Positions 44,005 through 52,717 of a DNA stretch of 64,000 nt are shown in pieces. The stretch covers positions 1 to 64,000 of the forward strand of contig NZ_JAFBGL010000013.1 in the NCBI RefSeq assembly GCF_016811075.1. The letters run 5' to 3'. The notes beneath the pieces are model-generated. The model saw only the letters and a list, made by a program, of their open reading frames with translations. It had not been told where the DNA came from and did not search any database. The DNA comes from Oceaniferula flava. Lineage in GTDB: Bacteria; Verrucomicrobiota; Verrucomicrobiia; Verrucomicrobiales; Akkermansiaceae. A program made the translations under genes and the position numbers. The stretch's first letter is position 1, and each line of letters begins with the position of its first letter.

Positions 44005-44745
44005 ATGACAACAAACAGAATTAACAAATACTTACTCAGCGCTGCCGCTCTGATGACATCATCGAGCCTGATCTCAGCTGCCACTCTCATCTTTGATGGC
44101 GGAGCTGGAAACAACGATTTTTTCGCCGAAGCCAACTGGGCCGATAGCGTCACAGGCAATGACCCAGCAGCCGATACCATCAACCCTGCGAACCCAGGAT
44201 CTTTTGAGATCGCTGCCGATCTCATAGTGGGTGGCACCTTCAATGTGTTATCCGACAATACCAACATCCGCCTCGACCAAGGATACACGCTCACTGTGCA
44301 GGATAACGCTGTATTAACCTCCTTAGTTTACTCCGCAGGAACATCCCAAACGATCAACATCGTCGTGACGGATAACGCCGATATGATTATTACCCAGAAC
44401 ATCGCACGAACCATTTTTGATGTTTCAGGTAATGCCGACCTCGTTTTCACCGGTGATGCGCCAGAATTCACCACCGATAGTCTCAACCTGTCCTCTGACT
44501 GGACCGGCAGCATCACCTTAAGCCAGGTGACCAACCGCGAGATCGTCGGGGCCTCAACCGTCGGCTTGTTTGATACCTTCACCATCGATGGCGTCACCGC
44601 CACTGCCGCCGATATTCTCAGAGAAGATATTACAGATCAGTCGGGAGCTGTTGTCGGCACCACATTCCGTCTGGTTCCTGAGCCGTCCTCACTTAGCCTC
44701 CTTGGTTTGGGTGCCCTGGCGATGGCCTTCCGTCGTCGTAAATAA
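44005..44745 (+). CDS. PEP-CTERM sorting domain protein 4
   Basis: 246 residues. Signal region (LLSAAALMTSSSLISAA), then repeats of short beta strands (IAADLIVGGTFNVLSDN, IRLDQGYTLTVQDNAVL) that suggest a beta-helix such as in autotransporter-type repeat proteins. Tail VPEPSSLSLLGLGALAMAF plus RRRK. Its tail and downstream DNA do not match the cassette shared by genes 1-3. Exported surface protein. Confidence 0.82.
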   Translation: MTTNRINKYLLSAAALMTSSSLISAATLIFDGGAGNNDFFAEANWADSVTGNDPAADTINPANPGSFEIAADLIVGGTFNVLSDNTNIRLDQGYTLTVQDNAVLTSLVYSAGTSQTINIVVTDNADMIITQNIARTIFDVSGNADLVFTGDAPEFTTDSLNLSSDWTGSITLSQVTNREIVGASTVGLFDTFTIDGVTATAADILREDITDQSGAVVGTTFRLVPEPSSLSLLGLGALAMAFRRRK

Positions 44746-44775
44746 TCAACTTGCTGCACACGCGTCCATAGCCTG

Positions 44776-44812
44776 GCGGCAAACATGGTGAACGGTCCAC
44801 CATGTTTACCGC
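44776..44812 (+). terminator. Strong stem-loop after PEP-CTERM gene 4
   Basis: GCGG-CA-AACATGGTG pairs with CACCATGTT-TA-CCGC, a 13-bp stem with one internal loop and a 7-nt apex. No long T-run follows. It overlaps an ATG at 44785 that would otherwise look like the start of the next gene, which argues for the later start at 44878. Confidence 0.55.
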
Positions 44813-44877
44813 TATGCCGGGCACGCACATCGCTGGAAAAACATTGCACAGCGCCACCTGCCGAATTACCAACGGGT

Positions 44878-45630
44878 GTGACTCTTCTCGTAACGATCGT
44901 TCACGTCATTTCGTGGATTATTTTTCTCGGCCTGATTCCTCTAACCCTGGCGGCGCTGTGGATTAAAAACCGAAGCTCGGTTCAGTGCTGGGTGCGTTTG
45001 CACCGGCAAGCGCCACGCTGGCTACTGGTCACTGAGATCCCCGCAGATAGCACACAAGACGACCAGGACCGCGCGCTGCAAACTGTGGTGGAACAAGCCC
45101 GCAATTTCGAGTGGGATGCCGCCTGCGCTTACCGCCGCCGCAACCGCCAAAGCGGAACTTGGCTGATCGGCCTCATTTCCAACAAAGAACCAGGCATTAC
45201 CGAAGGACGTGATGCCTTCATTCAAATACCGGCAGCGACCGTTCTGCGCGCATCCGGCAGCCCGCGCGATGAAGGCGTGACTGTTCTCGAGAAAGTCCAG
45301 GCCTGGAGTCGCTCCAAAGCGATCGATCTCAAACCGGAAGTCTACTCGCTCAGAGCGCAGTCGTTTCAATGTTGGGAATGGCCCTTAGCCAGTGAAGTGG
45401 AACCACCAGGCCTCGCAGCTCGGATCGTGGAGAAAGTCTTTGAGCTTCGCGATATCGCCTTCTACCCGTTGATCGTCACCCCCCTCACGATTGCGATGCT
45501 AGGAACCGGCAACAGCTGGCTGTTTGGTATCGGTATTTTCACCGTGATCTTGCTGTCCGGAGCGCACAAATTCGTCTTCCTGCACCAGCGCGAAGACGCC
45601 ACGCAGGAGCGCCATTTACAAAATTACTAA
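44878..45630 (+). CDS. Membrane protein of unknown function
   Basis: 250 residues from the GTG at 44878. The frame opens at 44785 but that start lies inside a stem-loop and adds a Cys/Pro-rich non-homologous stretch. An N-terminal membrane helix (VHVISWIIFLGLIPLTLAAL) and a C-terminal hydrophobic pair (FYPLIVTPLTIAML, LFGIGIFTVILLSGAHKFVF) flank a soluble domain of about 140 residues (SVQCWVRLHRQAPRWLLVTE...). Function not recognised. Confidence 0.55.
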   Translation: MTLLVTIVHVISWIIFLGLIPLTLAALWIKNRSSVQCWVRLHRQAPRWLLVTEIPADSTQDDQDRALQTVVEQARNFEWDAACAYRRRNRQSGTWLIGLISNKEPGITEGRDAFIQIPAATVLRASGSPRDEGVTVLEKVQAWSRSKAIDLKPEVYSLRAQSFQCWEWPLASEVEPPGLAARIVEKVFELRDIAFYPLIVTPLTIAMLGTGNSWLFGIGIFTVILLSGAHKFVFLHQREDATQERHLQNY

Positions 45631-45723
45631 AGGCCTGGCCGACTGCTTGACGACTACTTGAGGGGAAATCAGTAAGCATTCCAGATTCCCCCGGGAGCCT
45701 AGTTGTGCTATTTAGGAAGCTCA

Positions 45724-47070
45724 GTGGCCATCTCAAAAAACAGTTCCTACGCCCTTATCGCCAGCACTTTGTTGCTCGGAGTCATTGTGCTCGTTCAAAT
45801 CCGGCAAGGTGCAGCACTGAGGCAGGAAAACGATCAGCTCAAGGCCGCTGCCGAGCATCGCTCGAGCAGAGTGCACTTGGGTCTCAGGAATGCAGCGGCA
45901 GTTCGGAGCGAGAGGGTGCGTGACCGCCGCACGGCAACCAAGGTGCACAGCGTCCAGGAGCTACTCGCCATCCAGAATCCAAGCACCCGCCTCGACGCCT
46001 TATCGTCCTACATCAGCACGCTTTCCGCCACTGAGATCCCAGAGGCACTGGCGGAGCTGCGCCGTGTGGTTCCGCACTGGGATCAGGAGGGGAAATTATT
46101 CTCCCACATGCTGCTCTCGCACTGGGCGAAACTCGACCCCGAAGCTGCTCTCGCCAGCCTGCAAGAAGTGGACACTAATCGCTATGGCGAAGCTCCGCTC
46201 AGCGTGATCGCAGCCATCGCCGCCCAAGACCCCCAACGCGCCATCGCCTGGCTCAACGATCCGGAAAACCCCTTCGCCGGCAGCAAATGGATGAATCAGT
46301 TTATTGCCGGCACGATCTCGAAAGAATGGGTGCGCCAAGACCCGGAGGCAGCGCTGACATGGGCACGCAGTGTGCCAACCGATCAACGGCTCGGCGCGCT
46401 CACCGGAGTGCTGGGAAGCATCGCCATGACCGATCCCCTACGCGCCGCCACTCTGGCGATGGAAATCGAACCCGGCAAAAGCCGCGAGCACGTGGTGGCG
46501 GACATTGCCCAAGCCTGGGCCGCCAAGGACCCGCGTGCGGCACTGGCGTGGGTGGAAGGACTGGAAAATGACGACCGACCGAAGGCACTGAACAACACGC
46601 TGGCCATCTGGGCCCAGAGCGAACCTCAGGCAGCGGCGGAATATGTGGCGGAGAACCTCGATGAGGAAAAGCCGCACAAACTCGTCAAATCGGTCGCCGA
46701 AGCATGGATCGGCAAAGCTCCCGACGAAGCCGCCAAGTGGCTGGCATCCCTCCCCCTGAACGAAAAAGGTGCCAAAGTCATGAACGATGCCATGTGGCAC
46801 TGGACCCACAAAAACCCTGAAGCAGCAGCCACCTGGCTGGCCGATCAACCCGCCGGACAAGTGCGCGATCAGGGCATCACCGGACTCGCCAAGGCCTCGT
46901 TCGAGTTCGACAAACCGGCCGCGCTTTCATGGAGCCAACAGATCAGCGACGAGAAGCTCCGCAACGTCGCCACCGCCGTGGGGCTCAAGGCATGGATGAA
47001 GGAATCACCCCAAGCCGCAGCAACATGGGCGCAAGAAAACGGCGTGTCCCTACCAAACGATGAGAATTAA
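45724..47070 (+). CDS. Membrane-anchored protein with tandem W-x-P-A-A-W helical repeats
   Basis: 448 residues from GTG 45724, chosen because AGGAAG lies seven bases upstream. One N-terminal membrane helix (YALIASTLLLGVIVLVQI), a charged segment, then at least eight repeats of 34-36 residues with the pattern W-x5-P-x-A-A-x-x-W, for example EWVRQDPEAALTWARSVP, AWAAKDPRAALAWVEGL, AWIGKAPDEAAKWLASLP and HWTHKNPEAAATWLADQP. They should form a helical solenoid. Such proteins are frequent in Verrucomicrobia; the role is unknown, probably protein interaction at the membrane. Confidence 0.7.
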   Translation: MAISKNSSYALIASTLLLGVIVLVQIRQGAALRQENDQLKAAAEHRSSRVHLGLRNAAAVRSERVRDRRTATKVHSVQELLAIQNPSTRLDALSSYISTLSATEIPEALAELRRVVPHWDQEGKLFSHMLLSHWAKLDPEAALASLQEVDTNRYGEAPLSVIAAIAAQDPQRAIAWLNDPENPFAGSKWMNQFIAGTISKEWVRQDPEAALTWARSVPTDQRLGALTGVLGSIAMTDPLRAATLAMEIEPGKSREHVVADIAQAWAAKDPRAALAWVEGLENDDRPKALNNTLAIWAQSEPQAAAEYVAENLDEEKPHKLVKSVAEAWIGKAPDEAAKWLASLPLNEKGAKVMNDAMWHWTHKNPEAAATWLADQPAGQVRDQGITGLAKASFEFDKPAALSWSQQISDEKLRNVATAVGLKAWMKESPQAAATWAQENGVSLPNDEN

Positions 47071-47161
47071 CGGAAGCCTGATCTAACTGACGCCAGCAGA
47101 CACCGAAGAGCACGCGCACAGCCAAGCACAGTGCTGCTCGAACGCTTCCTACCAGCCTCTA

Positions 47162-48040
47162 TCACTCCTCTTGATTCATGCGATGCAGCTCCTCCAGATA
47201 CTCGACGCTCGGCAGCGGTTTCACCGCGCGAGCATGGCGGTCCATCATCTCCAAAACCTGATCGTGACTGGTCTGGATCAGCTCCTCGATCACCTCCGCC
47301 TCCGGTAAGTTTTTCCAGTATTTTTTCGGCATCTCCGACTGCATCATCTTGATTTTCACCCGGGCCGGATTGAAAATATTGCGGTAGTAGGCCAGCCAAT
47401 AGCGTTCCAAAGCATCTTCATCCTTCGGCACCTGATCCTTGCTCACGCCTTCACTGAATTCCATCTGCCGACCGTCCCAGTGCGCGCATTCGTCCGGACT
47501 CAAGATCGACCACTTCATCCCGGTGAAGCGTTTCCTGAAGAACGGCGCATTCACTCTAACAATACGATGCTCCGGCTCGAACCATGCCACGTAGTGCTCC
47601 TCGCCATCGCCTTCGATCAGCTTGAAACGCACGAAGGCTCGCATTTTATGAATGTCGCGGCGGATGGCGGCCTGCATTTTCTGCAAACTCAACATGCGCG
47701 CATCGGTTTGATTTTTTAACAGCGACCGATCCCCCTGCACGGTGATCTGCCACAATAGCTCGTATAACAAGCTCCACTGCTGATCAGAGCGATGGCAGGC
47801 AACACTTTCCGCAAGCCTAACAAATGCCCGAGGAACCTTGTGATCCGGGGCCTTTTGAGTCGGCAAATACTCTGCCGGATCTTCTTGTGTAATGCTCGGG
47901 GTGGAAAAATCGAACTCGTCCGCGGTTTCTGATGTTTTTGTCGACCACAGCACCTCTGCCGGCGAAATTTGCTGCCCCAAGAGCTGACGTGCTTGGCGAC
48001 GCCAGGCATCAAAGCTAGGTTGGATCATGACGTTTTTCAT
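47162..48040 (-). CDS. TIGR03915/DUF4130-type putative DNA repair protein
   Basis: 292 residues. The pattern FDAWRRQARQLL, PRAFVRLAESVACHRSDQQWSLLYELLW, MRAFVRFKLIEGDGEEHYVAWFEPEH and FFRKRFTGMKWSILSPDE is that of the TIGR03915/DUF4130 family, which is nearly always encoded beside a radical SAM protein of the TIGR03916 type, as here (33 bp apart). DUF4130 also occurs fused to uracil-DNA-glycosylase-like domains. It is presumed to act on DNA together with its neighbour. The biochemical role has not been established, to my knowledge. Confidence 0.8.
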   Translation of the reverse strand: MKNVMIQPSFDAWRRQARQLLGQQISPAEVLWSTKTSETADEFDFSTPSITQEDPAEYLPTQKAPDHKVPRAFVRLAESVACHRSDQQWSLLYELLWQITVQGDRSLLKNQTDARMLSLQKMQAAIRRDIHKMRAFVRFKLIEGDGEEHYVAWFEPEHRIVRVNAPFFRKRFTGMKWSILSPDECAHWDGRQMEFSEGVSKDQVPKDEDALERYWLAYYRNIFNPARVKIKMMQSEMPKKYWKNLPEAEVIEELIQTSHDQVLEMMDRHARAVKPLPSVEYLEELHRMNQEE

Positions 48041-48073
48041 GTGGTATAAGGGATGCGGTTCATCGCGCAGAGA

Positions 48074-49390
48074 TTAAAATTCTCCATGATGTGCCTCCTT
48101 CGCGGTCGATAGGTCACTACTGACTGGTTTGCTTGTCGATGGCGGATCAAAGGACAACTCCAGCTGCTCCGGCGGCGGCGCGAAGTGCGCCCGCAGTCGC
48201 TCGCTACTCCACTCCAATCGACTCGGTGAGTGATCGATGCAGATCATGAACGGCAGGCACTTTTTCAAATTCACCCGTAGCTTGATCAGGTCCTGAAGCC
48301 GCAGCGCGTGGTGACGGCGCAACCCGACGATCCGCTGCGCATTTCTCACTCCCAGACCGGGGATGCGATACAGCAGTTCGATCGGTGAACGGTTCACATC
48401 CACGGGAAACACCTGCCGGTTGCGCAGCGCCCAAGATAATTTTGGGTCGATATCGAGATCCAGATTAGGCGCCTCGGCCGGCATCAGCTCGGCGACATCG
48501 TAGCCATAAAAACGCAGCAGCCAATCCGCCTGATAGAGCCGGTGCTCGCGCACCAGCGGCGGTGACTTCAGCGGCAAGATCACCGAGGGCTCGGGGATGG
48601 GACTGAAGGCGGAGTAATACACGCGGTTAAGCTTGAAGTTGCCGTAGAGATCTTCGGCCCGAGTGAGAAAGTGGGCATCCGTGGAACCATCTGCTCCGAT
48701 GATCATCTGGGTGGACTGCCCGGTGGCAAAGGTGCCGACCTGACTGCGCACCTTCTTTTTCCTGAGCTCGCGCTTGATCACCTTCGACTCCTTGATCTTC
48801 TCGCCAATGCTACCCATCGCATCGCGGGTGCGGGCGACATTTTTCTCTGGCGCCAGCTTGGCCAGCGTTTCTTGTCGGGGCAGCTCCACGTTGATACTCA
48901 GCCGATCCGCGTATTTCCCAGCCAGCTCAATCAACTCTGGCGAGGCTTCGGGGATGGTTTTCAAGTGGATGTATCCGCGAAAATGATGATCATCACGCAG
49001 GGTCTTCGCCACCTGGATCAGCTGCTCCATGGTATAGTCCGCGCTGCGAATGATGCCCGAGCTCAAGAACAGGCCCTCGATGTAATTGCGTTTGTAAAAG
49101 GAGAGCGTCAGCTCGACCACCTCCTCAGGCGTGAAGCGGGCGCGGCGCACATTGCTGGATCGGCGGTTGATGCAGTAGTGGCAGTCGTAAAGGCAGACAT
49201 TGGTGAGTAGCAGCTTGAGCAAAGAGATGCACCGACCGTCCGGAGCATACGAGTGACAAATCCCTGCCCCTCCGGTGGATCCGACCCCCTTGCCTTGGCT
49301 CGAGTTTTTCTTCGCCGCTCCGGAGCTAGCACAAGAAGCATCATACTTGGCGGCATCCGCCAAAATCTCCAACTTGCTTAAAGTATTCAT
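48074..49390 (-). CDS. Putative DNA modification/repair radical SAM protein (TIGR03916-like)
   Basis: 438 residues. The radical SAM cluster motif CxxxCxxC is in NVCLYDCHYC near residue 100. The C-terminal third contains a helix-hairpin-helix-like element (LLYRIPGLGVRNAQRIVGL), a non-specific DNA-binding motif. It pairs with the gene at 47162. Known facts: radical SAM proteins cleave SAM to a 5'-deoxyadenosyl radical. Inference: this one alters or repairs DNA. Confidence 0.85.
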   Translation of the reverse strand: MNTLSKLEILADAAKYDASCASSGAAKKNSSQGKGVGSTGGAGICHSYAPDGRCISLLKLLLTNVCLYDCHYCINRRSSNVRRARFTPEEVVELTLSFYKRNYIEGLFLSSGIIRSADYTMEQLIQVAKTLRDDHHFRGYIHLKTIPEASPELIELAGKYADRLSINVELPRQETLAKLAPEKNVARTRDAMGSIGEKIKESKVIKRELRKKKVRSQVGTFATGQSTQMIIGADGSTDAHFLTRAEDLYGNFKLNRVYYSAFSPIPEPSVILPLKSPPLVREHRLYQADWLLRFYGYDVAELMPAEAPNLDLDIDPKLSWALRNRQVFPVDVNRSPIELLYRIPGLGVRNAQRIVGLRRHHALRLQDLIKLRVNLKKCLPFMICIDHSPSRLEWSSERLRAHFAPPPEQLELSFDPPSTSKPVSSDLSTAKEAHHGEF

Positions 49391-49447
49391 ACGAACACAC
49401 TAGTCACACGAACAAATTGATCAAGATGAGTTAGATAATACCACGAC

Positions 49448-49481
49448 ATAAAACAGCCCCCATGCAAACGCATGGAGGCTG
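49448..49481 (-). terminator. Terminator after the CIA30 gene
   Basis: On the minus strand CAGCCTCCATGC and GCATGGGGGCTG form a 12-bp stem with a GTTT loop and one wobble, followed by TTTTAT. It ends the transcript of the gene at 49523. Confidence 0.85.
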
Positions 49482-49522
49482 CTGCTGTGTGTGACACCAC
49501 GAGGTGTGTAAAAAAATGCTGC

Positions 49523-50122
49523 CTACTTGACCGAAGCCTCATCCCGGTATGCCTTGATGGAATCGACCTCCAGAGCGAAGGCTCCGTCTTTCTTATCATA
49601 GAGCATGAAACCGACGCTGCTTACCTTCTGTGTGTTCAGATTCAGGGCTGGAATTTTTTTGCCAAAATACGTGGCGTAAAAAGTATCGAAGGGCACTCGG
49701 ATAACGGTCCACTCATCCTTGGGTGGCTGGATGGGACTCCAGAAGGCCAACATTCTGCCGCCCCCCGAACGCGCGGTCAGATAATACATCCGACCATCCC
49801 CTTTCACTCTCAGCTCGATACCGTGGTAGTCCGAAAGATCCCAGTTCGTTCTGCGTGTGCGAATCGATGAAAAACCGCCGTTGTTTTCGAGAGAAATAGC
49901 CCCCTTGAACAGAAGTTTTGATGAAGTGTCAAAACTTGGCTTACCTTGGGATAGCCCACCCATGACGCCATCGTTGACGCTCATCCACCTGTCAGCAGAT
50001 TGCTTGGTTTGGAAATCGTCCAGGGTCTTGGTCGGTGGCGGATCGGCCTGAGCGAAAAGGTTGCCGGCAGCGAGGAGAAATAGGCTATTGAAGATAATTG
50101 TGTTCATGGCGATGAGCTTCAT
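49523..50122 (-). CDS. Exported CIA30-domain protein
   Basis: 199 residues; an alternative ATG at 50107 would still leave the signal peptide (FNSLFLLAAGNLFAQA). The mature part has the complex I intermediate-associated protein 30 (CIA30) beta-sandwich pattern: DDFQTKQSADRWMSVNDGVMGG, FKGAISLENNGGFSSIRT, YHGIELRVKGDGRMYYLTAR and IRVPFDTFYATYFGK. Bacterial members are not complex I factors; some bind carbohydrate. It is probably periplasmic. Own terminator downstream. Confidence 0.8.
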   Translation of the reverse strand: MKLIAMNTIIFNSLFLLAAGNLFAQADPPPTKTLDDFQTKQSADRWMSVNDGVMGGLSQGKPSFDTSSKLLFKGAISLENNGGFSSIRTRRTNWDLSDYHGIELRVKGDGRMYYLTARSGGGRMLAFWSPIQPPKDEWTVIRVPFDTFYATYFGKKIPALNLNTQKVSSVGFMLYDKKDGAFALEVDSIKAYRDEASVK

Positions 50123-50385
50123 GGAGGACCATTGTCTATATTTTGACTCAATGCAACTATTTTTGTCTCAATTTTGTTTACACCTTAACTTTTTGAGTAA
50201 AATCCTCAACAAAACTCCCAATAAACACTCATATATAGGTAGAAAACAGCGAAATACACCCAACACCGCCAAGCTACAAAAAACCTGAAAATCCAAATAT
50301 TTTTTGACACCGTCTATTTTATGTCTAATTTAAGTCATCAGCCGAGCACAAGGTTCAGCTGCCAAACCCAAAACCAACAAAAACG
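50123..50385. promoter_or_regulatory. AT-rich divergent promoter region (CIA30 / fasciclin)
   Basis: 263 bp between divergent genes, strongly AT-rich. TTGACA (50304-50309) followed 16 bp later by TAATTT is a fair promoter for the fasciclin gene. Several TTTTGA(C/G)T-like words occur on the left side (near 50143, 50163, 50192), possibly repeated regulator sites for the CIA30 gene. No gene seen. Confidence 0.4.
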
Positions 50386-50925
50386 ATGAAAACAACGATT
50401 CAATTAGCCTGCATCTCTCTCCTCACTGGTTCATTCACCGGTGCGACAGCACTAGCCAGCGAATGCAGCAGCAAAGCACACAGCAGCGAAAGCGTGATGA
50501 CCGTTTCCACCGAGGAAGAGGCCAAAACCGTGGTAGCGATCGCAGCTGGCAACAAAGACTTTTCTACCCTGGTCGCTGCGGTCAAAGCAGCAGGTTTGGC
50601 CGAAGCTCTTAGCGGTGAAGGCCCTTACACCATCTTCGCCCCCACCAATGCAGCCTTTGAAAAACTTCCAAAGGGCACCGTAGAAGCTTTGCTGAAACCT
50701 GAAAATAAAGACAAGCTGGCAAAGCTTCTCAAGTATCACGTCGTGCCAGGAAAAGTAATGGCTGCCGATGTCGCCAGTGGTGAAGTCACATCTCTCGAGG
50801 GCTCAACCATCGAAATCAAGGTCGCTGAGGGCAGCGTAACCGTCGACGGAGCTAAAGTCATCAAGACAGACCTTGAGGGATCGAACGGAGTCATCCACGT
50901 GATCGACACCGTCATTATGCCCTAA
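50386..50925 (+). CDS. Secreted fasciclin-domain protein
   Basis: 179 residues. Signal peptide ([17 protein letters not shown]), a short linker, then one full fasciclin (FAS1) domain: [45 protein letters not shown] and [15 protein letters not shown]1 domains mediate adhesion or small-ligand binding. In many marine bacteria such genes sit in light- or stress-induced clusters with B12-binding MerR regulators, and the next gene is exactly that. Confidence 0.92.
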   Translation: MKTTIQLACISLLTGSFTGATALASECSSKAHSSESVMTVSTEEEAKTVVAIAAGNKDFSTLVAAVKAAGLAEALSGEGPYTIFAPTNAAFEKLPKGTVEALLKPENKDKLAKLLKYHVVPGKVMAADVASGEVTSLEGSTIEIKVAEGSVTVDGAKVIKTDLEGSNGVIHVIDTVIMP

Positions 50926-51091
50926 TGGGTCGCAATGACTTACCCAACATTCACCCCCTAGTAACAGCGATGCGCCCCCTCGCATCGCTGTTATGCTTTC
51001 CCCCCAGCGCATCGAACCTCATCACAAATACTCTATTTCTAGCTGTCACCCCGGCTCCACAAGCGTTACTTTGTCGCTCACTATCCTCACG

Positions 51092-52030
51092 ATGAACACA
51101 CATGGAATCAAAGCAGCCACGGCACTCACGGGCCTGAGCGCACACGTCATCCGCGTTTGGGAAAAACGTTACGCCGCCGTGACGCCGCAACGCACCGAGA
51201 CGAATCGGCGTTTATACACGGACGATGACATTGCCCGACTGCAAACCTTAGCCAAACTGGTCCAGCAGGGATACGCGATCAGTAACGTCGCCGGCTTGAA
51301 GGATGCCGAACTCGAGGAAATGTTAGAGAGCTTCGAGGAAAATGCCACCGAGCCCAACTTCATCCACACCTCGAAAAAAAGTGAACCCTTTGTCACCGCT
51401 GCCTGTGAGGCAATCCGTGATTACGATCAAGAATCGCTCGAAAAAGTTTTCGATGAGGCGACCTTGAGTCTCGGATATTCCGGACTCTTGGAATTTGTTA
51501 TCATTCCCACGATCAACCGAGTCGGTGACGACTGGAACAAGGGCATACTTACCGTGGCAGGCGAGCATGCCTCCACCAGCTTCATCAAGGACTACCTTGC
51601 CCACAGCGTCCGGGCTTTTAATTTGGACGAAAACGCACCTGTGCTTGTGGTCACCACTCCCGCGGGCCAAATCCACGACCTCGGTGCCAGCATTGGTGCC
51701 TGCCTGGCACGGATGCATGGCTGGAAAACTATCAATTTAGGGGCTTCTCTGCCAGCTGGCGAGATTGCCAGCGCCTTGGTTCACGCCAAGGCAACGGCCC
51801 TACTGCTGAGCATTGTTTACCCGATTGACGACCCCATGTTGGCAGGCGAGTTGCACACTTTGCGCAAGCTTACACCTGACCATTTACCGATCTTGGTCGG
51901 TGGCAATTCGCTCGATAATTACGCGAAAGCTCTCGAGCAAATCAACGCCACGCTCGTCCCTTCCATCACAGACTTAACACCAGCGCTGCAAAGCATTCGA
52001 GAGAAGCGCTTCATTGCATCCTCGGCATGA
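51092..52030 (+). CDS. MerR-type regulator with B12-binding domain (LitR/CarH-like)
   Basis: 312 residues from the ATG at 51092; the longer frame to 50993 has no homology. An N-terminal MerR helix-turn-helix (IKAATALTGLSAHVIRVWEKRY, RRLYTDDDI) is followed by a four-helix cap with the W-x9-EH motif (W in DWNKGIL, EH in AGEHAST), which in CarH contacts adenosylcobalamin. The B12-binding Rossmann fold carries IHDLG (histidine ligand of H-x-x-G type) and LGASLP. By analogy with LitR/CarH it is a candidate light sensor repressing its neighbours in the dark. It lacks the Asp of the usual D-x-H-x-x-G, having Gln. Confidence 0.85.
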   Translation: MNTHGIKAATALTGLSAHVIRVWEKRYAAVTPQRTETNRRLYTDDDIARLQTLAKLVQQGYAISNVAGLKDAELEEMLESFEENATEPNFIHTSKKSEPFVTAACEAIRDYDQESLEKVFDEATLSLGYSGLLEFVIIPTINRVGDDWNKGILTVAGEHASTSFIKDYLAHSVRAFNLDENAPVLVVTTPAGQIHDLGASIGACLARMHGWKTINLGASLPAGEIASALVHAKATALLLSIVYPIDDPMLAGELHTLRKLTPDHLPILVGGNSLDNYAKALEQINATLVPSITDLTPALQSIREKRFIASSA

Positions 52031-52058
52031 ATTCTAAACCAACCACCACCCCAGCACC

Positions 52059-52712
52059 ATGAGCTCGAACACCGATCCCCAACCGTCACCGCCTGACATC
52101 ACCCAGGCCTACTGGCATTTCCTTCTCACCGAGGGCAAGCGCCCCGCCAGCGTCTACGGCTTCACGGAAAAACTCGGCATCAGCGAAGAGGATTTCTATC
52201 AGCAGGCATCGAGCTTTGAGTCTCTGGAAAGCCGCTATTGGTTATCGCTGGTGGAGGAAACCATCGCGGTGTTAGATAGCGATGACGATTATCCGGAGTA
52301 TCCGGCCGAGCAAAAACTGCTGGCTTTTTACTACACCTTCATCGCGCACGCGCAGAAGCATCGCTCGCGATTGGTCGAATTTTTTCCACGGCCGGGCTGT
52401 TATCAATCGGTGAAAGCCATGCGCCAACGCTTCGTTGCCTTTGCCTCTGAGATCATCACTCAGGGGCTTGAGGAAGGATCGATCGCCGACCGCAAGAAAC
52501 TCACCGAGAAATACCCACAACTGATGTTTGAACAGCTGCGCAGCGTCATCGAATTTTACCGCAAAGACCACTCGGAGGAGTTTCAGGACACCGATGCCTT
52601 CATCGAAAAGAGTGTCCGTCTCGGCGCCGATCTGTCCCGCAGCGGCAGCCTCGACTCCGCCATCGACCTCGGTCGCTTTCTACTCCGCCGCTTCACCCTC
52701 CCCGACGCCTAA
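52059..52712 (+). CDS. TetR-like protein of the stress cluster
   Basis: 217 residues, mostly helical. It corresponds to the TetR-family proteins that stand next to ABC1 kinases in marine bacterial light/stress clusters. The N-terminal part (DITQAYWHFLLTEGKRPASVYGFTEKLGISEEDFYQQASSFESLE) has the shape of a helix-turn-helix but is not a typical TetR DNA-binding sequence. The C-terminal part is ligand-domain like. It lies 28 bp after the MerR gene and 5 bp before the kinase gene. Confidence 0.7.
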   Translation: MSSNTDPQPSPPDITQAYWHFLLTEGKRPASVYGFTEKLGISEEDFYQQASSFESLESRYWLSLVEETIAVLDSDDDYPEYPAEQKLLAFYYTFIAHAQKHRSRLVEFFPRPGCYQSVKAMRQRFVAFASEIITQGLEEGSIADRKKLTEKYPQLMFEQLRSVIEFYRKDHSEEFQDTDAFIEKSVRLGADLSRSGSLDSAIDLGRFLLRRFTLPDA

Positions 52713-52717
52713 GCGCC

